Assembly (NCBI GenBank): GCA_002050435.1 | Contig: MWYV01000033.1 | Location: 1-64,000, forward strand | Reading direction: 5' to 3' | DNA from: Chitinophagales bacterium 33-2 | Lineage (GTDB): Bacteria > Bacteroidota > Bacteroidia > Chitinophagales > Chitinophagaceae | Length of the DNA stretch: 64,000 bases | In this document: in pieces, positions 7,884 through 17,193 of the stretch | Layout of the letters: each line of letters starts with the position of its first letter | Position numbering within the stretch: position 1 is the first letter of the stretch | The notes under the pieces: model-generated | The model's database searches: none | Seen by the model: only the letters and a program-made list of their open reading frames with translations | Told to the model about the DNA's origin: nothing | Program-made: the position numbers and the translations under genes

Positions 7884-10130
7884 TTACAAATTACTGTTGA
7901 TCACATCCTGTGTTCTGTCTACGCCAAAGCTGAAAAAAGCACCCAGGTAAATGAAGGTCCTACTGGGAGGAACAATGGCTTCTTTTCTCGCACCATTAAT
8001 GGAATAGTTGTATCCGTATACCTGCCTGCTTCCAAGAACATTCGTAATGGAAAAAACAAATACAGTGAATTTATTTGCTCCCTGTTTAAAAACATTAGGA
8101 AGGTAATTGACACTGAAACTTAAACTGTTGAAATCAATGGTCCTTCCCTGGTCAACAATTTGATATTTACTAGCTGCCTGATCAAACCTGATATTATAAT
8201 AGGGCCTTCCGGTTGCATAAGTATAGTTGGCATTGAATTGTGTTTTCAGTGCAGTTACGAACTTCTTCAGCACAAGATTCGCTGTATGTTTTGATGCAAA
8301 TGAGGGTTCGATCTCCGTGGGGTAATTCAGAAAATCCCTTTTTGTATCGAGGTAGGAATAAGAGATCCAGTAGTCAAAGTTTTTAAATGATTTTTTATCG
8401 CGCCAGAATAATTCAAATCCTTTTGCATAACCCGATCCATTATTGGTAGCGGCAGCTTCCGTATTATTCTGTATTTGTGTTTTTATAAGGTTATCGTAAA
8501 CTTTATAAAATGCTTCAGCCCTGAAAGTTACCAGCTGACTTACTTTCTGGTACTGCGCTATATAATGCGTAGCTTTTTGAAAATCCAAAGGATTGATGGA
8601 AGGCAGGTACCTTCTTTCCGGATTTTGGTAGAAAGTTCCATAAGCAAGAGAAGCCTGGCTTTGTTTACCCAGCTTATATGCAAGTGAAAGACGCGGAGCA
8701 AAATTGTATTGATCGAGCAGCCTTGAACGCTCCATTCTTCCCCCAATTTTTGCAGCGAGATCATTGGTAACATACACATCAGCTTCTGCAAATCCCGAAA
8801 CAATGTTTTCTTTTACATGCTGCTGAAATTGCTGTCCGTCGTATAAAGTAAAATTCAGTTTGTCATTGCTGTAATTCATTTCAGAACCAAAACGCAGGGC
8901 ACTGAGTCCGCGCAGTCTTCTTTCAAAAACTATTTTGGAGTTTACATAATGTCCTCTTGAAACAAGATCAAAATTTTTAAATTCAAGTCCGCTTAAATTG
9001 ACTTCCCTGTTGAACTGGTCCTGCAAACTTCCATCAATGTTGTCTTTATTGTTTGAATACGAAGCGCCAAGCTGCAACTTCCATAAGTTCCCCAGGTTTT
9101 CCCTGTAGGAAAGGTTATGATAGATGTTGAAATTCTCCAGTCGGAACGCATCCTTGTAACCCAATGTATCGATGCTTGGATTTCTAACGCCTACTTTATT
9201 CTGGCTGAAATAACCATAATATTTCAACATGCCTGAAGTTGAAGTACGCATACGGAAGTTGGCATCTCCCGTATGAAATGCGGGCATGACAAAATAATCC
9301 GGCAGCTGCTTAATTATTTTAAATGTCAGTCCCAGGTGCGTGTAACCATAATTAAAACCCCATGAAGCATTTTTGTTTTTGGAAAGCGACTGGTATCCAC
9401 CGCTGATACCTAAAGGAGAAACACCAAGGCTTGCAGAACTTCGCTCAGGAAGATCAATGGATTCCAATATCAGGGCAGATGACAATGCCTGTCCATACAA
9501 AGCAGAGTATCCGCCGGCACTGAAAATGGTTCCTTTAAATATGAAAGGTGAAAACCTTCCGCGTTGTGCAATGTTGGGAACAGAGCTGTAGAAAAAATTA
9601 TTTACCAGCGTTCCGTCAATAAATGTTTTTGTTTCTGCGGCTGTTCCACCACGTACAAAAAGCCCCTCACTTTCGCCCACCTGTTGTGCGCCGGGAAGTG
9701 TTTTGATGGCACCGGTAATATCTGCATTAGCACTGGCCGTGGTTACAATATCTATGGAACTGAGTACGGTAGTTCTTTTTTTATCGCTTGCCTCAAAGGC
9801 ACCCGCGGTGATCACTACAGCAGTCATTTCATTAAAATCTTCCTTCAGCGCAATGGTAAAATTCAAAGGCTGTCCCGAAAGCAAAACCTTCTGCTCCCAT
9901 TCTTTAAAACCGACTGCCGAAACCAGCAGCATTTGTTCACCTTTTTCAAATGTGGTGAAGGAAAATTTTCCCAATGAATCTGTTGTTCCCCCATCATAAG
10001 CATCTTTAATGGTGAGGTTAGCACCCGGCAGTGGATTGTTTTTATGATCCCTGACCACTCCTTCCAATTTGGTCTGGGCAATGAGTTGCTGTGTAAAAAA
10101 TAAAATAAGTAGCAGGATCATCTTTCTCAT
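7884..10130 (-). CDS. TonB-dependent receptor with carboxypeptidase-like N-terminal domain
   Basis: 748 residues. Signal peptide 1-18; CarboxypepD_reg-like domain (about 20-105, LEGVVRDHKNNPLPGANLTI); plug domain (about 115-225) with ITGAIKTLPGAQ and LFVRGGTAAETKTFIDG; then a 22-strand barrel ending in FFSFG near the C-terminus. It should import a large substrate across the outer membrane using TonB energy. The substrate cannot be told from sequence. No SusD partner lies beside it, so it is not a classic Sus pair. It is the first gene of a six-gene operon that ends with a winged-helix regulator, and it has a consensus promoter carrying a palindrome. Confidence 0.9.
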   Translation of the reverse strand: MRKMILLLILFFTQQLIAQTKLEGVVRDHKNNPLPGANLTIKDAYDGGTTDSLGKFSFTTFEKGEQMLLVSAVGFKEWEQKVLLSGQPLNFTIALKEDFNEMTAVVITAGAFEASDKKRTTVLSSIDIVTTASANADITGAIKTLPGAQQVGESEGLFVRGGTAAETKTFIDGTLVNNFFYSSVPNIAQRGRFSPFIFKGTIFSAGGYSALYGQALSSALILESIDLPERSSASLGVSPLGISGGYQSLSKNKNASWGFNYGYTHLGLTFKIIKQLPDYFVMPAFHTGDANFRMRTSTSGMLKYYGYFSQNKVGVRNPSIDTLGYKDAFRLENFNIYHNLSYRENLGNLWKLQLGASYSNNKDNIDGSLQDQFNREVNLSGLEFKNFDLVSRGHYVNSKIVFERRLRGLSALRFGSEMNYSNDKLNFTLYDGQQFQQHVKENIVSGFAEADVYVTNDLAAKIGGRMERSRLLDQYNFAPRLSLAYKLGKQSQASLAYGTFYQNPERRYLPSINPLDFQKATHYIAQYQKVSQLVTFRAEAFYKVYDNLIKTQIQNNTEAAATNNGSGYAKGFELFWRDKKSFKNFDYWISYSYLDTKRDFLNYPTEIEPSFASKHTANLVLKKFVTALKTQFNANYTYATGRPYYNIRFDQAASKYQIVDQGRTIDFNSLSFSVNYLPNVFKQGANKFTVFVFSITNVLGSRQVYGYNYSINGARKEAIVPPSRTFIYLGAFFSFGVDRTQDVINSNL

Positions 10131-10146
10131 AAACGCGATTTCAACA

Positions 10147-10178
10147 CAAACGTAAACTAGTTTATTTTATAAACCAAA
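10147..10178 (-). promoter_or_regulatory. Promoter with embedded palindrome for the TonB-receptor operon
   Basis: On the minus strand TTTG (10178-10175), a 20-bp spacer, then TACGTTTG (10154-10147): a full Bacteroidota consensus. The spacer holds the perfect inverted repeat GTTTAT-TTT-ATAAAC (10160-10174), placed where a bound repressor would block RNA polymerase. The winged-helix protein at the end of this operon is the obvious candidate to bind it (inference). The leader is only about 10 bases. Confidence 0.65.
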
Positions 10179-10217
10179 TTATTTTTTCTGCATCCCCATT
10201 TTCTCGGAATTCAATTT

Positions 10218-10604
10218 TTAACTGATACTGTACAAGATCGCTAATCCAAAAAGAATAGAAAGAGGAGCTATTAGCCTGAAGTAGTTAGGCTTCAAAATGT
10301 TGGCGCTCCTCACAGAAAAATTATGATGAACCTGGCGAGGAATAAAATAGAGAATAATGGAAGTTGCCAGCATAAACCAGCCAAGCATTTTTAACTGAAC
10401 CGGGTATTTTGATAGATCAGCATACAGGATCAGCGCAATGGCAGGCACCATCCTGATGGTGATCTCAGCATAATTAATAAAGTTGGTACTGCCTGCTTTT
10501 CTTAATATCCTTCCTGCACGCGCAGGCGAAAACAGCATCATGCCTCCTGCGCAGAGCAGGAAGATGCCAAAACAAAAGATGATCCATTTCGAAACAAACA
10601 GCAT
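10218..10604 (-). CDS. Small integral membrane protein, unknown function
   Basis: 128 residues from the ATG at 10604, with four hydrophobic segments: WIIFCFGIFLLCAGGMMLF, VPAIALILYADL, LKMLGWFMLATSIILYFIP, LIAPLSILFGLAILYSI. The frame is open to an ATG at 10691, which would add 29 polar residues. The shorter start is preferred because it begins directly before the first membrane segment. No family is recognised. It lies between two large minus-strand genes and is separated from the upstream one by a terminator, so it is probably transcribed alone. Confidence 0.65.
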   Translation of the reverse strand: MLFVSKWIIFCFGIFLLCAGGMMLFSPARAGRILRKAGSTNFINYAEITIRMVPAIALILYADLSKYPVQLKMLGWFMLATSIILYFIPRQVHHNFSVRSANILKPNYFRLIAPLSILFGLAILYSIS

Positions 10605-10740
10605 GAAAATTTCATTTACAAATTCGCATAAATCTACGTCGTGAAACGTAATACACTCTTTTTTTATGTAACTATAGAAATCCGCATCCATATTAAGGCT
10701 ATGATATAACCATCGATCGATTTCATTTTCAGTGTCTATA

Positions 10741-10768
10741 AAAACAAAAGCGGCCCGAAAGCCGCTTT
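10741..10768 (-). terminator. Terminator after the large T9SS gene
   Basis: AAAGCGGC (10747-10754) pairs with GCCGCTTT (10761-10768) around CCGAAA. Read on the minus strand the hairpin is followed by a T-rich run. It lies six bases after the stop of the 1040-residue gene. Confidence 0.8.
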
Positions 10769-10773
10769 AATCA

Positions 10774-13700
10774 TTATTGAAGAATGATCTTAAATTCCTC
10801 CCGTCCTTCCCTGGTATGAACGCGTACCAAATACTGTCCCTTGGGAAGAGAGGCAAGGTTTAGAATTTCAAAATTATTCGGGCCTGATTCGGCATTGAAC
10901 CTGTAATTCCTTACTACCTGGCCGTGCATACTCAGAATTTCAATTTTCAATTCCTGAACTAGCGCTGAATGAATAGCCAGGTTGATCTTTTCGTGTGCAG
11001 GATTTGGTGCTATTTTAATCGCAGTAGTAATTGATGATTTTACCGGCATCACACCACTCAATTTATAACTTCCGTCAAAGTCAACCTGCCTGATCCGGTA
11101 ACAAATAGTTGATGGGAAAGACTTTTTATCAAGGAATGAATAGGAATTTTCTGAAAGACCATTTGCTGAAAAAGCAATTTTCCCTATGGGCTCGTAAACA
11201 GAGCAATTAGCACTTCTTTCAATAATGTATTCCTTCACATTAACTTCATTTGAAACCTTCCATTTTACCAATACTCCTTCAATCTGCCTGTTGGCTAAAA
11301 CCGAAATGAATTGTGCCGGCAATACAGATGTAACGATAACCGAGGCTGTTGCAGAACTAACAGGACATCCAGAAAGATTGTCTGCAATCACTATTACGGT
11401 ATAATTCCCCTGCGTTGTAAATGGTCTTGTTGTAAATGAAAGCGGATTTGTATTGGGTGCAAGCTGTGAGACACTATAACTTGAGCTGCTGGCATTTCTC
11501 AGAGAATACCAATAACCTGAAATCACATTTCCAATGGAATAATTTACTGATTGATTCAGGGTAATTGTTGCCGATACTGGACTAATGGTTGGCGTGGCCG
11601 GCGCTCCACATGTAACCGTAATTTCAGCACAATCAGTTTTCTCTAATCCTGTTGAACCCGACTGAAAACTTGCTCTTAATTTTCCTCCATTATACAATGG
11701 CTCCGTTAAGGTAAACGACCAGTTCTGATTTCCCGTTGTGTTGATCGTTTGAGAACCTATCAATGATCCATCGAGATATAAACGAACAATGCTTCCTGTA
11801 ACTGAAACATTCACGGTTCCTGATATGGTTGTTATATTATCTGTATAGGAACTGCTGTTAAAAACCGGACATACCGTAGTAGTAGTGGCAACTGTTGCTG
11901 TTGGAGATGCCACACTTGCCGTAGTACAACCGCTGGCAGAAGTAACTGAAGCCGTGTAAGTATCATTTGCTACCAGCGCAGGAACTGTTACACTCCATGC
12001 GCCACTTCCGTTGGCTGTAGTGGTATAGGAAGCAATCGTTGCATTTGTTTTATTTACAGTAACTGCGGCATTTGGTGCGGAAGTTCCAGAGATAGTTGTG
12101 GCTCCTGCAACAAGTCTTGAATTAGGACCTGTAGTAATAATCGGAGGCTGGTTATAACAAACTACTGAACTGCTGTTGTATGTTGCACATCCACTGGTTG
12201 TAGCATATACAGCAACAGCATCACCTACATTTAACTGAAGGTTATTGAAGCTGTACGAAGTTGTATTGGCAGGCACAATAATGGTTTCTTTTAGCATTCC
12301 ATTGATCAACAGCATTACAGCCTGGGGTGAAGCAAAAGCCGGAACCGCACCTGAAACAGAAGTATGATAAGGATATAAAGTATTAATGGTGATGGCTGTA
12401 TTAACGCCTAAAGGTGCCACAGCGGATGACCCGGTGGTGATGCAGGTAAAAGTGGCCGGTGAAGTACAACCACCTCCAGTTAGAACAACCATATAAGCGC
12501 CATTCGATATATTACCCGTACCGCCGGAGCAGGCAAAATAGATAAATGTATTTGTAGTATACGTAGTGTTGGCGTCGTTGGCATTTACGAGGGTCAATCC
12601 ACTGGCACTCATGTGATAGATCAATGCTTTGGTAGCACCGCTTGTTAAACTTCCACAAATTCCTTTTGAACTTGAAGCGGTAAGCGTGGAGGCGTTTAAA
12701 CTTGCGCTACAGGTGGCAAAAACATTGGTTGACTGAAGACATTCAGATTCATTTGTTCCGATCGCTTTTGCAAAAAATACATCGCCGGCTTCAACTCCAA
12801 TATTATTCACAGACCAGGGATTACCTGTATTTACAGGTGAGGTTGTACTTCCCAATAAACTCGTTATTCCCCCTCTAATCCTATATACTCTGATGGTAGC
12901 CGTTGATGAACGTGGATCAACTGCATCAACTGTTCTGGACCATGATCCGCTGATGGTAACACTGTTTCCAATATTTATCGGGCCGTTGATGGTTGGCGCT
13001 GCCGTACAATATCCTGTTGCATTGGTTCCGTTTCCTCCTAAAGTTGTGAGGGTTACCGGAGGTGTATTATTTAAAACAGCCATCCATCCATCAGGCGTAC
13101 TTGGATATAAAACATCATTCACACCAAAAATATCAGAACGGTTACCACTTAAGGCAGATGTAGGTGAATTAACCGTAGTGGCTACCATCCTGAACTGCGA
13201 ACTTGTAAGAATCGCGTGTAGTCCTGAGAACTGTGATACAGGAAGATAAAAATCAAAGAAATAATCCGGGTTATTACTATGTGCTGAAAACGCCTGAGAC
13301 ACCTGGAAGTTATTGTCCACCACCTGGTAAGCCTGCACAATATTAGGACCTGTTTTACCATCCACTTCATAAAGTGTAACCCTGGTTGTATTACCAGTTG
13401 TCAGCAACACTTCCCATTCAAAGCCAATGTTACCATTGCCGTTTGAAGTGGGAGCAATATAATTGGGATCGGCCTGGGGTCCTGAATTACCTGCTTTGTT
13501 ATCAGCATCAATTAATACACTATATCCTTTTGCACCCGAGCTAATACTTCCGGCTCTTAATCTAAAAACAAGGTTGGTCCCATCATAATAGCACATAAAA
13601 CCACTCTTGTCAAGGGGAGAGGTTACCAGATCGGTAAAACTTCCCGAAGCACCTGTGGCAAGATCACCTACCGGTTCTGCAAAAGGCAAAGTGATCACTT

Positions 13701-13896
13701 TAAAAGGCAAACGGCTTTCGGCAACATCATTGGATACAAATCCTGAAGTACTATTGGATGTATAGCCAGTGGAGGGAAGTGGGTCGAGTACTGTATTAAC
13801 GGAAACTCTTTTTACAATTTGTCCCGGGCTTTGGGCGTGGGAAATAGCAGGCAATGCAAATAGCAATAATACCAGGGAGGCGGTAATGATTCTCAT
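10774..13896 (-). CDS. Large T9SS-secreted adhesin-like protein
   Basis: 1040 residues. Signal peptide about 1-21. Residues about 30-270 form a distinct N-terminal domain (GYSVLIDADNKAG, then VEWEVLL-like strands and VSQFSGLHAI). The middle (about 290-830) is threonine/serine-rich with several Ig-like units, for example VTISGSWSRTVDAVDPRS and APNAAVTVNKTNATIASYTT. Next comes the LPAQFISV fibronectin-like module (about 850-945), and finally a Por-secretion tail (IAPNPAHEKINLAI ... LPKGQYLVRVHTREG). The layout suggests a surface adhesin or matrix protein exported by the type IX system; this is inference. It has its own consensus promoter and terminator, so it is a single-gene unit although it lies directly downstream of atpA. 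Confidence 0.85.
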   Translation of the reverse strand: MRIITASLVLLLFALPAISHAQSPGQIVKRVSVNTVLDPLPSTGYTSNSTSGFVSNDVAESRLPFKVITLPFAEPVGDLATGASGSFTDLVTSPLDKSGFMCYYDGTNLVFRLRAGSISSGAKGYSVLIDADNKAGNSGPQADPNYIAPTSNGNGNIGFEWEVLLTTGNTTRVTLYEVDGKTGPNIVQAYQVVDNNFQVSQAFSAHSNNPDYFFDFYLPVSQFSGLHAILTSSQFRMVATTVNSPTSALSGNRSDIFGVNDVLYPSTPDGWMAVLNNTPPVTLTTLGGNGTNATGYCTAAPTINGPINIGNSVTISGSWSRTVDAVDPRSSTATIRVYRIRGGITSLLGSTTSPVNTGNPWSVNNIGVEAGDVFFAKAIGTNESECLQSTNVFATCSASLNASTLTASSSKGICGSLTSGATKALIYHMSASGLTLVNANDANTTYTTNTFIYFACSGGTGNISNGAYMVVLTGGGCTSPATFTCITTGSSAVAPLGVNTAITINTLYPYHTSVSGAVPAFASPQAVMLLINGMLKETIIVPANTTSYSFNNLQLNVGDAVAVYATTSGCATYNSSSVVCYNQPPIITTGPNSRLVAGATTISGTSAPNAAVTVNKTNATIASYTTTANGSGAWSVTVPALVANDTYTASVTSASGCTTASVASPTATVATTTTVCPVFNSSSYTDNITTISGTVNVSVTGSIVRLYLDGSLIGSQTINTTGNQNWSFTLTEPLYNGGKLRASFQSGSTGLEKTDCAEITVTCGAPATPTISPVSATITLNQSVNYSIGNVISGYWYSLRNASSSSYSVSQLAPNTNPLSFTTRPFTTQGNYTVIVIADNLSGCPVSSATASVIVTSVLPAQFISVLANRQIEGVLVKWKVSNEVNVKEYIIERSANCSVYEPIGKIAFSANGLSENSYSFLDKKSFPSTICYRIRQVDFDGSYKLSGVMPVKSSITTAIKIAPNPAHEKINLAIHSALVQELKIEILSMHGQVVRNYRFNAESGPNNFEILNLASLPKGQYLVRVHTREGREEFKIILQ

Positions 13897-13918
13897 AGAG
13901 GGAGTATTGGAATAATCG

Positions 13919-13948
13919 CAAAACTAATCCAGTAATTTTACAGTCCAA
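13919..13948 (-). promoter_or_regulatory. Bacteroidota promoter of the large T9SS gene
   Basis: On the minus strand TTG (13948-13946), a 19-bp spacer, then TAGTTTTG (13926-13919). The start codon is 22 bp further on, leaving a leader of about 15 bases. Confidence 0.65.
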
Positions 13949-13956
13949 TACTAAAT

Positions 13957-13983
13957 AAAAAAAAGCGGCCCAAAGACCGCTTT
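13957..13983 (-). terminator. Terminator after atpA
   Basis: AAAGCGG (13962-13968) pairs with CCGCTTT (13977-13983). On the minus strand a run of T follows. It ends the ATP synthase operon here, before any atpG. Confidence 0.75.
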
Positions 13984-14001
13984 ACCATTATAAAAAACTA
14001 G

Positions 14002-15579
14002 TTATTTATACTGAGGGATCAGCCTGTTGGCCAGTTCTACCATTTTACTAATGCCGTCTTCAGGAAGATTTCCTGTCTTGAATGCAGACAATACTTCAGG
14101 CAATGTGTTTTCCATTTCCATCAGGAACTGCTCTTCAAACGCCTTTACTTTACTCACAGCAACTTCACGAATCAATCCCTGTGTTCCCAGGTAAATGATT
14201 GCTACCTGCTTTTCAACCGGCATCGGAGAATATTGTGGCTGCTTCAGGATCTCCACGTTACGGGCACCCTTGTCAATAACCACCTTCGTTGCAGGATCAA
14301 GGTCACCACCAAATTTGGAAAAGGCTTCCATCTCTCTGTAAAGCGCCTGGTCGAGTTTTAATGTTCCTGCTACCTTTTTCATTGATTTGATCTGCGCATT
14401 ACCACCTACACGACTAACGGAGATACCTACGTTAATGGCCGGACGAATACCTGCATTGAACAAATTCGACTCAAGGAAGATCTGTCCATCAGTGATCGAG
14501 ATCACGTTCGTTGGAATATAGGCTGATACGTCTCCTGCCTGTGTTTCAATAATTGGAAGCGCGGTTAGTGATCCTCCACCTTTTACGAGGTGACGGATGG
14601 ATTCCGGAAGATCATTCATCTGGCTGGCCACTGCATCGTTCTGAATAATTTTTGCTGCACGCTCCAGTAAACGGGAGTGAAGATAAAATACATCACCAGG
14701 ATAAGCTTCACGCCCCGGAGGTCTGCGTAACAAAAGTGAAACCTCACGGTAAGCCACAGCCTGTTTTGAAAGATCATCATAAATGATCAGTGCCGGGCGA
14801 CCGGTGTCGCGGAAAAATTCACCAATGGCAGCTCCTGCAAACGGTGCATAGAATTGCAGTGGTGCAGGGTCGGAAGCAGATGCAGCCACAATGGTAGTAT
14901 ATGCCATGGCACCGGCATCCTGCAGGTTTTTCATTACACCTGCAATGGTAGAAGCCTTTTGCCCGATGGCCACATAAATACAATATACCGGCTTTCCGGA
15001 TTCGTAAAATTCTTTCTGGTTGATGATGGTATCAATACAGATGGCAGTTTTACCGGTCTGGCGGTCACCGATCACCAGCTCACGCTGTCCGCGACCTACC
15101 GGGATCATCGCATCGATCGCTTTGATACCTGTCTGAAGCGGTTCCTTTACCGGCTCACGGTAAATTACACCTGGCGCTTTACGCTCCAGTGGCATTTCGT
15201 AACGCTCACCTTCAATTGGTCCCTTTCCATCTATAGGATGTCCAAGGGTATTTACCACGCGGCCTACCATACCTTCACCTACTTTAATAGAGGCGATCTG
15301 GCCGGTACGTTTCACTTTGGACCCTTCGTTCAGTGCGCCCATCTCTCCCATCAATACCACACCCACATTATCTTCTTCAAGATTCAGGGCAATTCCGCGC
15401 ACACCGCTTTCAAACTCCACCAGCTCACCTGCACGTACATTACCTAATCCATAAACACGGGCAATTCCATCGCCCATTTGTAAAACGGTTCCAACTTCTT
15501 CAAGGTCGGCACCGGCATTGAACCCGCCCAACTGCTGCCGAAGTATGGCACTTATTTCATCTGGTTTTATTTCTGGCAT
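14002..15579 (-). CDS. atpA: ATP synthase F1 subunit alpha
   Basis: 525 residues, the usual length. It carries the nucleotide-binding P-loop GDRQTGKT at 171-178, [15 protein letters not shown], and the family's conserved ISVSRVGG segment. Alpha subunits alternate with beta in the F1 head and hold the non-catalytic nucleotide sites; the enzyme makes ATP from the proton gradient at the inner membrane. It is the last gene of atpB-E-F-H-A. The next minus-strand gene is an unrelated T9SS protein behind a terminator, so atpG, which usually follows atpA, is missing here, and atpD/atpC are also elsewhere. The 107-bp gap to atpH is filled by a 7-bp repeat array, unusual inside this operon. Confidence 0.98.
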   Translation of the reverse strand: MPEIKPDEISAILRQQLGGFNAGADLEEVGTVLQMGDGIARVYGLGNVRAGELVEFESGVRGIALNLEEDNVGVVLMGEMGALNEGSKVKRTGQIASIKVGEGMVGRVVNTLGHPIDGKGPIEGERYEMPLERKAPGVIYREPVKEPLQTGIKAIDAMIPVGRGQRELVIGDRQTGKTAICIDTIINQKEFYESGKPVYCIYVAIGQKASTIAGVMKNLQDAGAMAYTTIVAASASDPAPLQFYAPFAGAAIGEFFRDTGRPALIIYDDLSKQAVAYREVSLLLRRPPGREAYPGDVFYLHSRLLERAAKIIQNDAVASQMNDLPESIRHLVKGGGSLTALPIIETQAGDVSAYIPTNVISITDGQIFLESNLFNAGIRPAINVGISVSRVGGNAQIKSMKKVAGTLKLDQALYREMEAFSKFGGDLDPATKVVIDKGARNVEILKQPQYSPMPVEKQVAIIYLGTQGLIREVAVSKVKAFEEQFLMEMENTLPEVLSAFKTGNLPEDGISKMVELANRLIPQYK

Positions 15580-15617
15580 ATATTGTTTAATTAAAAATTA
15601 AAAAGTTGAATTAGGAT

Positions 15618-15681
15618 GGTCAATAGTCAATGGTCAATGGTCAATGTTTCTTTAATTCACTATTCACTATTCACTATTCAC
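15618..15681. repeat. Heptamer array between atpH and atpA
   Basis: GGTCAATAGTCAATGGTCAATGGTCAATG (about four units of TCAATRG, 15618-15646) is followed by a second array, four units of ATTCACT (15655-15681). Period seven throughout. It lies in a transcribed operon gap rather than beside an element end. Confidence 0.8.
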
Positions 15682-15686
15682 ATAAA

Positions 15687-16250
15687 TCATCTCAGTTTAT
15701 AAATAAAATCATTGCTCTCAAATTGTTTGGCCACTTCCTTAAGATCATAGTAGATACTGGCATCAACCAGCTTATCTCCGGCCTGCAAAACAAAACCGCC
15801 GATCAGTTTGGGATCAACAATGGTTTCCAGTTCGATCTGCTGCATTTCACTTGTATTCTTTACCTGCTCAATGATCCTTTGTTTAACAGCTTCCGACACC
15901 GGTGTGGCGGTGGTAAGTTTTACAGAGTGAATACCCTTGATCTGTTTGTACTGGCTGATAAAAGATTTTACGATCTCCGGAAGAAAACGTTCACGGCCTT
16001 TTACCACCAGGAGGTTCATAAAGGCAGCAGTCATTGGGGTCACACGGCCTTCGGTTAAAGCTTTCAGAACATTTTGCTTTTTATCTGCCGTCACTATCGG
16101 ACTTTTCAATAAAACAAGCAATTCTTTGCTCTGTGAAGTTAATTGCTGCACATAATTCATGTCATGAAATACTGATTCCAGTTCGTTTCTTTCAACGGCC
16201 AGATCAATTATTGATTTCGCGTATCGTGATGCTAGACGAGGATTGGTCAT
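15687..16250 (-). CDS. atpH: ATP synthase F1 subunit delta
   Basis: 187 residues. N-terminal helical domain (NPRLASRYAKSIIDLAVERNE) and the conserved C-terminal segment with DPKLIGGFVLQAGDKLVDAS, both typical of delta/OSCP. It joins the F1 head to the peripheral stalk (subunit b). It starts 28 bp after atpF and precedes atpA, as in most bacterial atp operons. The length and ends match the family, and nothing is unusual apart from the repeat array in the following gap. Confidence 0.96.
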   Translation of the reverse strand: MTNPRLASRYAKSIIDLAVERNELESVFHDMNYVQQLTSQSKELLVLLKSPIVTADKKQNVLKALTEGRVTPMTAAFMNLLVVKGRERFLPEIVKSFISQYKQIKGIHSVKLTTATPVSEAVKQRIIEQVKNTSEMQQIELETIVDPKLIGGFVLQAGDKLVDASIYYDLKEVAKQFESNDFIYKLR

Positions 16251-16278
16251 TTTTCGCTTTTTTCTAAGGAAGCTTCTT

Positions 16279-16773
16279 TTAATTCAACTTAACTTCTTCA
16301 ACAAGACTCCTGATGTGTTCTTCCTGGGCTGCAGGATTACTTAATTCACGACGTAGTACTTTTTCTGTTACTTCTATTACCATCATACCCACCTGGTTTT
16401 TCACTTCGGTGATCGCAGCCATCTTTTGTGCATTGATCTGTTGCTGTGCCTCAAGAATAATCTTATTGGCTTCCAGTTTTGCCTGGTCTTTTGCTTCATT
16501 GATCATGCGCTCCTTGATCTCGCGTGCTTCTTTTAACATAGCTCCGCGCTCTTCTCGTGCAACGGCCATCAGTTCCTCGTTCTCGTTCTTCATCTGCGTC
16601 ATTTCCTTTCTTACCCTGTCGGCAGTTTCCAAAGAATCGGCGATGCCTCTTTCGCGCTGGTCAAGCGAGTTGAGGATGGGGCGCCATGCATACTTTTTCA
16701 GTACAAAAAAAACGATCAGAAATGCGATCAGTGTCCAGAATAATAATCCCAATTCAGGAGTTAATAATCTCAT
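16279..16773 (-). CDS. atpF: ATP synthase F0 subunit b
   Basis: 164 residues. One N-terminal membrane segment (LGLLFWTLIAFLIVFFVLKKYAW) is followed by a long charged coiled coil to the C-terminus. This forms the peripheral stalk that holds the F1 head still while the c-ring turns. A conserved Asn/Ser-rich turn follows the membrane part (RPILNSLDQRERGIADSL). It sits between atpE and atpH in normal order. A 133-bp gap to atpE carries a short heptamer array and a GCATCC/GGATGC hairpin (about 16845-16871). Confidence 0.96.
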   Translation of the reverse strand: MRLLTPELGLLFWTLIAFLIVFFVLKKYAWRPILNSLDQRERGIADSLETADRVRKEMTQMKNENEELMAVAREERGAMLKEAREIKERMINEAKDQAKLEANKIILEAQQQINAQKMAAITEVKNQVGMMVIEVTEKVLRRELSNPAAQEEHIRSLVEEVKLN

Positions 16774-16788
16774 AGTTTATTTTTCAAA

Positions 16789-16817
16789 AGTCAATAGTCA
16801 ATGGTGAATGGTCAATG
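16789..16817. repeat. Heptamer array between atpE and atpF
   Basis: AGTCAATAGTCAATGG and then TGAATGGTCAATG: four units of period seven, of the same TCAATRG/TGAATGG type found elsewhere in the window. It lies inside the ATP synthase operon. Confidence 0.75.
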
Positions 16818-16906
16818 CCAGTATCGCAGATCGGGTTAAATAACCGCATCCTTTGCCCTGTGCATCGGATGCAGTTAAAAATGCGAATGTCTTCGCTGCA
16901 AAGTGC

Positions 16907-17182
<276 letters not shown>

Positions 17183-17193
17183 TCACTTGTTCA

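Noticed and set aside
14854-15447. 197-codon ORF antisense to atpA
   Set aside because: Fully covered by atpA, rich in His/Cys/Thr as expected of an antisense shadow, no domain.
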